From the NCBI RefSeq assembly GCF_028283785.1, contig NZ_JAPWKB010000007.1, positions 98,512 to 162,511 of the forward strand: a stretch of 64,000 nucleotides of DNA. Direction: 5' to 3'. Origin of the DNA: Paraburkholderia sp. (GTDB lineage: Bacteria; Pseudomonadota; Gammaproteobacteria; Burkholderiales; Burkholderiaceae). Both the position numbers and the translations under genes were made by a program. This document shows positions 59,203 to 64,000 of this stretch, piece by piece. Within the stretch, counting starts at the first letter, position 1, and every line of letters begins with the position of its first letter. Below the pieces are notes generated by a model. It saw nothing but the letters and a program-made list of their open reading frames with translations, was not told the DNA's origin and did no database searches.

Positions 59203-59242
59203 AAAAAAGCAAGACGCGGATTTTAAAGGAAAATCCGCGTCT
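59203..59242 (-). terminator. Terminator-like hairpin between rpoA and rplQ
   Basis: Perfect 13-bp stem AGACGCGGATTTT (59212-59224) / AAAATCCGCGTCT (59230-59242) with a 5-nt loop. On the transcribed minus strand it is followed by TTGCTTTTTT. It lies inside what is normally one transcript, so it may attenuate rplQ or act as a processing site. Confidence 0.7.
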
Positions 59243-59278
59243 TTGCCAGTCGCGGTACAGCTGCGAATTTCTTTGGGC

Positions 59279-60256
59279 TTACTTGTCGAGACCAGCCGGC
59301 GGCCAGTTTTCGAGCTTCATACCGAGCGTCAAACCGCGCGAAGCGAGCACTTCCTTGATCTCGTTCAGCGACTTGCGACCCAGATTCGGCGTCTTCAGCA
59401 ACTCGTTTTCCGTGCGTTGGATCAGGTCGCCGATGTAGTAGATGTTCTCAGCCTTCAGGCAGTTCGCGGAACGAACCGTGAGTTCGAGATCATCAACCGG
59501 ACGCAGCAGGATCGGATCGATCTGCGGCGCGCGCGACGGTGCCTCAGCAGCGGCTTCCGTGCCTTCCAGAGCAGCGAACACCGACAGTTGATCAACCAGA
59601 ATGCGGGCCGATTGACGGATCGCTTCTTCCGGCGAAATCACACCGTTGGTTTCGATGTTCATCACGAGCTTGTCGAGGTCGGTACGCTGTTCGACACGCG
59701 CGCTTTCGACGGCGTAGCTCACGCGGCGAACCGGCGAGAACGACGCGTCCAGCACGATACGGCCGATGATCTTGGCCGATTCTTCGCCGTAACGACGCAC
59801 GTTACCCGGCACATAACCGCGGCCCTTTTCGACCTTGATCTGCACGTCGAGCTTGCCGCCCTTCGACAGATGCGCGATCACGTGATCCGGATTGATCACT
59901 TCGCAATCGTGCGCGAGTTCGATGTCGCCAGCGGTGACAACGCCTTCGCCGTCTTTACGCAACGTAACCGTCACTTCGTCACGGTTATGCAGCTTGAAGA
60001 CCACGCCCTTCAGGTTCAACAGCAGGTTGACCACATCCTCTTGCACACCGTCGAGCGTCGAATACTCGTGCACGACGCCTGCGATCGTCACTTCGGTCGG
60101 CGCGTAGCCAACCATCGACGACAGCAGCACGCGCCGGAGCGCGTTACCCAAGGTGTGGCCGTAACCGCGTTCGAACGGTTCCATGACCACTTTCGCATGG
60201 CTGTCGCCAAGCGATTCAACTGCGATGATCTTGGGCTTCAACAAACTGGTTTGCAT
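59279..60256 (-). CDS. rpoA: RNA polymerase alpha subunit
   Basis: 325 aa. N-terminal dimerisation domain ([20 protein letters not shown]) and C-terminal domain that contacts UP elements and activators ([20 protein letters not shown], then [20 protein letters not shown]). Follows rpsD by 123 bp. Confidence 0.99.
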   Translation of the reverse strand: MQTSLLKPKIIAVESLGDSHAKVVMEPFERGYGHTLGNALRRVLLSSMVGYAPTEVTIAGVVHEYSTLDGVQEDVVNLLLNLKGVVFKLHNRDEVTVTLRKDGEGVVTAGDIELAHDCEVINPDHVIAHLSKGGKLDVQIKVEKGRGYVPGNVRRYGEESAKIIGRIVLDASFSPVRRVSYAVESARVEQRTDLDKLVMNIETNGVISPEEAIRQSARILVDQLSVFAALEGTEAAAEAPSRAPQIDPILLRPVDDLELTVRSANCLKAENIYYIGDLIQRTENELLKTPNLGRKSLNEIKEVLASRGLTLGMKLENWPPAGLDK

Positions 60257-60379
60257 AGGTTTTCCTTTTCAATACCCTCGGCTCGTTACACCGATAAGGC
60301 TGACCGGTAACAACCTGAAAATAAACAGCCGAGGTTCCCCCTTGCGTAACGCAATCGGGCACCCCGGCCGTTAATCCGA

Positions 60380-61003
60380 TTACCGCGAATACAATTCGAC
60401 GATCAGGCTTTCGTTGATGTCACCAGCAATGTCGCTGCGTTCCGGCATTTGCTTGAACGTGCCTTCGAATTTCTTCGAATCGACAGCAACCCAGCTCGGC
60501 ATGCCGCCTTGTTCAGCGAGCGACAGCGCTTCGAGGATACGAGCCTGCTTCTTCGACTGTTCACGAACACCGATCACGTCACCCGACTTAACCTGCAACG
60601 ACGGAATGTTCGCGACTTGACCGTTCACGGTGATCGCCTTGTGGCTCACCAGCTGACGCGCTTCAGCGCGCGTCGAGCCGAAGCCCATGCGATACACGAC
60701 GTTGTCGAGACGCGATTCCAGCAGTTGCAGCAGGTTTTCGCCGGTGTTGCCCTTACGACGATCAGCTTCAGCGAAGTAGCGGCGGAACTGGCGTTCCAGC
60801 ACGCCGTAGATGCGCTTCACTTTTTGCTTTTCGCGCAGCTGCGTGCCATAGTCGGACGTACGGGCGCCCGAGGTGCGGCCATGTTGGCCAGGCTTGCTGT
60901 CAAGCTTGCACTTGTCAGCGAGCGAACGACGGGCGCTCTTCAGGAAGAGGTCAGTGCCTTCACGGCGGGACAGCTTGGCCTTAGGGCCGATATAACGTGC
61001 CAC
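60380..61003 (-). CDS. rpsD: 30S ribosomal protein S4
   Basis: 207 aa, GTG start at 61003 ([20 protein letters not shown]). S4 RNA-binding domain [20 protein letters not shown]. Primary 16S binding protein; in E. coli S4 represses translation of this operon, which may apply here too. Confidence 0.98.
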   Translation of the reverse strand: MARYIGPKAKLSRREGTDLFLKSARRSLADKCKLDSKPGQHGRTSGARTSDYGTQLREKQKVKRIYGVLERQFRRYFAEADRRKGNTGENLLQLLESRLDNVVYRMGFGSTRAEARQLVSHKAITVNGQVANIPSLQVKSGDVIGVREQSKKQARILEALSLAEQGGMPSWVAVDSKKFEGTFKQMPERSDIAGDINESLIVELYSR

Positions 61004-61150
61004 GTTACTTCCTTCAATATTTGATCACGTGAGATAACAACTCACGCTAGTCCGCACCCTTTGGGGCGAACGGTGGGCTTAGTCAATGCAATAACGCAAA
61101 GCAGCCTGCCGCCGCGCGAGGCGGCAACAGGCGCTAGCAAAAACGGCGTC

Positions 61151-61555
61151 TTAGATACGACGACGCTTCGGCGGACGGCAGCCGTTGTGCGGGACCGGCG
61201 TCACGTCGGAGATCGCGGTGATCTTGATGCCAAGACCATGCAGCGCGCGCACCGCCGATTCACGGCCAGGACCGGGGCCCTTGATCCGCACTTCGAGGTT
61301 CTTTACGCCGTATTCCATCGCCACGCGACCAGCCGATTCAGCGGCAACCTGAGCTGCAAACGGGGTCGATTTACGCGAACCCTTGAAGCCCTGGCCACCC
61401 GACGTTGCCCATGCGAGCGCATTGCCTTGACGATCGGTGATCGTGATGATGGTGTTGTTGAACGACGCGTGAACGTGAACCACGCCCTCGGCGACGTTCT
61501 TCTTGACCTTCTTGCGAACGCGTTGCGCCGCGGAGTTGTTCGAAGCCTTAGCCAT
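61151..61555 (-). CDS. rpsK: 30S ribosomal protein S11
   Basis: 134 aa; [22 protein letters not shown]-type turn as [19 protein letters not shown], and C-terminal [17 protein letters not shown] are all conserved. 28 bp after rpsM; 147 bp before rpsD. Confidence 0.98.
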   Translation of the reverse strand: MAKASNNSAAQRVRKKVKKNVAEGVVHVHASFNNTIITITDRQGNALAWATSGGQGFKGSRKSTPFAAQVAAESAGRVAMEYGVKNLEVRIKGPGPGRESAVRALHGLGIKITAISDVTPVPHNGCRPPKRRRI

Positions 61556-61583
61556 TACGTTTTCCTGTAACTGTCAGTTCCGC

Positions 61584-61949
61584 TTACTTCTTCAGCGATT
61601 GCGCTGCACGACGCGGACCCTTACGCGTACGGGCATTCGTACGCGTGCGTTGGCCACGCAGGGGCAAGCCCTTACGATGACGCACGCCACGGTAGCAGCC
61701 GAGATCCATCAGACGCTTAATGTTCATCGTCGTTTCACGGCGCAGATCGCCTTCAACGATGAACTTGCCGACTTCTTCACGCAGCTTTTCGAGGTCTGCG
61801 TCGTTCAGGTCCTTGACCTTCTTCGAAAATGCCACACCAGCAGCGACGCAAATGTCGCGCGAGCGCGTGCGGCCTACACCGTAAATAGCCGTGAGGCCGA
61901 TTTCAGTGTGCTGGTGATTCGGGATGTTAACCCCTGCGATACGAGCCAT
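61584..61949 (-). CDS. rpsM: 30S ribosomal protein S13
   Basis: 121 aa; [31 protein letters not shown] and C-terminal [20 protein letters not shown] are typical. Contacts 5S/23S bridge and P-site tRNA in the small subunit head. Confidence 0.98.
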   Translation of the reverse strand: MARIAGVNIPNHQHTEIGLTAIYGVGRTRSRDICVAAGVAFSKKVKDLNDADLEKLREEVGKFIVEGDLRRETTMNIKRLMDLGCYRGVRHRKGLPLRGQRTRTNARTRKGPRRAAQSLKK

Positions 61950-61990
61950 TGTTTTTCCTCAAACAAAAAGCGCAAGCAAAAGCGCGGCGT

Positions 61991-62107
61991 TCAGCCTTGA
62001 CGCTGTTTGTGGCGCGGATCAGAGCTGCAAATCACGCGCACAACGCCTTTGCGCTTGATGATCTTGCAATTGCGGCAAATGCGCTTAACCGATGCCATCA
62101 CTTTCAT
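61991..62107 (-). CDS. rpmJ: 50S ribosomal protein L36
   Basis: A 38-aa frame from ATG 62107 to TGA 61991: it begins [19 protein letters not shown] and has the zinc ligands Cys11, Cys14, Cys27 and His33 ([13 protein letters not shown]). This is the zinc-binding form of L36, lying between infA and rpsM as usual. Confidence 0.97.
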
Positions 62108-62127
62108 GATATTACCCTTTTTTCAAA

Positions 62128-62346
62128 TCACTTCGCCCGGAACACGATCCGCGCACGCGACAGATCGTAAGGCGTCAATTCAACCGTCACCTTGTCGCCC
62201 GGCAGGATTCGGATGTAGTGCATCCGCATCTTGCCGGATATGTGTCCCAATACGACATGGCCGTTTTCCAGCTTCACCCTAAAGGTAGCGTTAGGCAGGT
62301 TTTCGATGACCTCACCCTGCATCTGGATAACATCGTCTTTGGCCAT
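62128..62346 (-). CDS. infA: Translation initiation factor IF-1
   Basis: Start ATG 62346 gives [20 protein letters not shown] and 72 aa, the normal IF-1 length and sequence; the four codons before it are dropped. OB-fold protein binding the 30S A-site. Starts 8 bp after the secY stop. Confidence 0.98.
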   Translation of the reverse strand: MAKDDVIQMQGEVIENLPNATFRVKLENGHVVLGHISGKMRMHYIRILPGDKVTVELTPYDLSRARIVFRAK

Positions 62347-62354
62347 AAGTCCTT

Positions 62355-63701
62355 TCAACGCATCGGGACGCCGCCGCCCTTGAAGTTGGCCTTCTTAAGC
62401 AGCGATTCATACTGTTGCGACATAACGTACGACTGCACCTGCGCCATGAAATCCATTGTGACGACGACAATGATCAGCAGCGACGTTCCACCAAAATAAA
62501 ACGGCACATTCCAGCGCAGCACCAGAAATTCAGGCAGCAGACAAACAAACACGATGTAGATCGCACCAGCCAGCGTCAGACGCGTGAGGATACGGTCGAT
62601 ATATCGCGCCGTTTGATCGCCCGGACGAATGCCTGGGACAAAAGCGCCGCTTTTCTTCAGGTTGTCGGCCGTCTCTCTGCTGTTAAACACCAGTGCGGTG
62701 TAGAAGAAACAGAAGAACACGATCGCCAACGCGTACAACAACACGTACACCGGTTGACCGGGCTTGAGAGCCTCAGCCACGTTATGCAGCGTGTCTGCGA
62801 ACCAACCGGTACGCGACCCCGAACTGAACCAGTTCAGGATGGTTGCCGGGAAGAGAATGATCGACGATGCAAAGATCGGCGGAATCACGCCCGACATGTT
62901 CAACTTCAGCGGCAGATGTGACGACTGTCCGCCGTAAATCTTGTTACCGACCTGACGCTTCGCGTAGTTCACAAGAATCTTGCGCTGGCCACGTTCGATG
63001 AACACAACCAGATACGTCACAGCGGCGATCAGCGCGACCACGATAATCGCGGAGATGATGCTCATCGAGCCGGTTCGCACCAGTTCGAACAGCCCACCAA
63101 TCGCGTTCGGGAAACCCGCTGCGATCCCGCCGAAAATAATGATCGAAATTCCGTTACCCAACCCGCGTTCCGTGATCTGCTCACCCAGCCACATCAGGAA
63201 CATCGTGCCGGTCACAAGCGTCACGACCGTGGTCAACCGGAACACCATACCCGGATCGATCACAAGGCCCGGCTGATTCTCAAGTGCAACGGCAATGCCG
63301 AATGCCTGGAATGTCGCCAGCAAGACCGTAAAGACACGCGTGTACTGCGTAATCTTTCGCTGTCCTGCCTGCCCTTCTTTCTTCAACGCTTCCATTTGCG
63401 GCGAGACGATCGCCAGCAACTGCATGATGATCGACGCCGAAATGTACGGCATGATCCCAAGCGCGAAGATCGTGAAACGCGAGAGTGCACCACCCGAAAA
63501 CATGTTGAACATGCCAAGGATGCCACCCGACTGGCTTTGGAACAGCTTTGCCAGTTGGTCCGGGTCAATACCCGGCACCGGAATGTGCGCGCCAATTCGG
63601 TAGACGATCAACGCCAGCAGCAGAAACACTGCCCGCCGACGCAGATCGCCAAACTTCGCCGCGCTTCGACCGGGTTTTGCGAGACTCGGGCTGTTAGCCA
63701 A
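62355..63701 (-). CDS. secY: Protein translocase subunit SecY
   Basis: Start TTG 63701 chosen: GGAGAAGG ends 3 nt upstream and the product begins (M)[19 protein letters not shown], 448 aa, the length expected in Burkholderiales. Ten membrane helices; plug-region motif [21 protein letters not shown]-terminal loop [13 protein letters not shown]. Central channel of the Sec translocon. Confidence 0.97.
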   Translation of the reverse strand: MANSPSLAKPGRSAAKFGDLRRRAVFLLLALIVYRIGAHIPVPGIDPDQLAKLFQSQSGGILGMFNMFSGGALSRFTIFALGIMPYISASIIMQLLAIVSPQMEALKKEGQAGQRKITQYTRVFTVLLATFQAFGIAVALENQPGLVIDPGMVFRLTTVVTLVTGTMFLMWLGEQITERGLGNGISIIIFGGIAAGFPNAIGGLFELVRTGSMSIISAIIVVALIAAVTYLVVFIERGQRKILVNYAKRQVGNKIYGGQSSHLPLKLNMSGVIPPIFASSIILFPATILNWFSSGSRTGWFADTLHNVAEALKPGQPVYVLLYALAIVFFCFFYTALVFNSRETADNLKKSGAFVPGIRPGDQTARYIDRILTRLTLAGAIYIVFVCLLPEFLVLRWNVPFYFGGTSLLIIVVVTMDFMAQVQSYVMSQQYESLLKKANFKGGGVPMR

Positions 63702-63747
63702 GTACCTTCTCCGATGCAAATGCTAGTGACGGCAATCGACTTGCGCG

Positions 63748-64000
63748 TTACTCGGCGAACGAGCCGCCGGCTGCTTCAATCGCAGCGCGCGCACCCTTCG
63801 TCGCACCCAGACCCTTCACAACGATCTTGCGCTTCAGCTCGCCGTTCAGGATGATCTTGGCGCTGGTGATCATCTCACCGACCAGACCAGCCTGCTTCAG
63901 AGCCAGCAGATCGACTTCGTCGACCGGCAGCTTTTCCAGATCGCCCAAGCGGACTTCACCAACGAACTCCTTCGTCAGCGAGGTAAAACCACGCTTCGGA
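63748..64000 (-). CDS. rplO: 50S ribosomal protein L15, C-terminal part (cut by window edge)
   Basis: Open frame from the window edge to the stop at 63748, covering the C-terminal 84 codons or so. [20 protein letters not shown] then [20 protein letters not shown] and [18 protein letters not shown] fit L15. Next to secY as in the spc operon. The N-terminal half is outside the window. Confidence 0.96.
   Translation of the reverse strand, partial: PKRGFTSLTKEFVGEVRLGDLEKLPVDEVDLLALKQAGLVGEMITSAKIILNGELKRKIVVKGLGATKGARAAIEAAGGSFAE

Overview
The window is high-GC and gene-dense and reads as chromosomal backbone from a beta-proteobacterium of the Burkholderia/Paraburkholderia type. The basis is gene content and order: a thiO-thiS-thiG-thiE run, gltBD, pilMN(OP)Q-aroK-aroB-dgt, mrcA/cyaY divergent pair, lptM-lysA, msrPQ, ccs1-ccsB-cytochrome c4, engB-hemB, dsbD-cutA, and the distal part of the ribosomal alpha operon (rplO-secY-infA-rpmJ-rpsM-rpsK-rpsD-rpoA-rplQ). 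The genus is inferred from this order and from protein character; no search was run.

Layout: 1-3030 thiamine biosynthesis on the minus strand with a TPP riboswitch in the leader. 3400-5970 an SbmA/BacA-like ABC exporter overlapping an SDR dehydrogenase. 6350-12450 a regulatory/envelope island: a lipoprotein, an orphan OmpR-type response regulator, a minus-strand set of small envelope genes (57-aa protein, DUF6726-like lipoprotein, secreted protein, orphan FlgH), then a second, very similar response regulator overlapping its histidine kinase. 12680-16790 a Tat-exported phosphatase-family protein lacking its catalytic Cys, an MFS transporter and a DadA-like dehydrogenase. 16800-25110 a four-gene minus-strand operon (BcsB-like protein, NfrB-like glycosyltransferase, NfrA-like outer-membrane TPR protein, putative glycan-processing periplasmic protein). 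25740-33670 thpR, gltD, gltB and a degenerate RAYT protein. 33850-35290 OmpW and DUF883 proteins. 35390-64000 conserved housekeeping genes.

The best candidate for a little-described system is the 16.8-25.1 kb operon. The four genes overlap or nearly touch and together have the parts of a complete synthase-dependent exopolysaccharide machine: processive inner-membrane glycosyltransferase, periplasmic partner, outer-membrane exporter and periplasmic glycan-acting enzyme. The glycosyltransferase carries one clear and one additional MshEN-like (c-di-GMP-binding type) module. It resembles the NfrAB phage-N4-receptor glycan system of E. coli combined with a cellulose-type BcsB partner. A 626-bp AT-richer leader with several inverted repeats lies upstream.

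Other points of interest are proteins whose family is recognisable but whose catalytic residues are changed: the phosphatase (Cys to Ser), the RAYT (HUH to AVQ) and the SDR (no Tyr at YxxxK). There is also a PilO-PilP fusion, an orphan FlgH, an 11-bp tandem repeat between thiS and thiG, and two terminator-like hairpins in unexpected places (rpoA-rplQ gap; upstream of hemB on the opposite strand).
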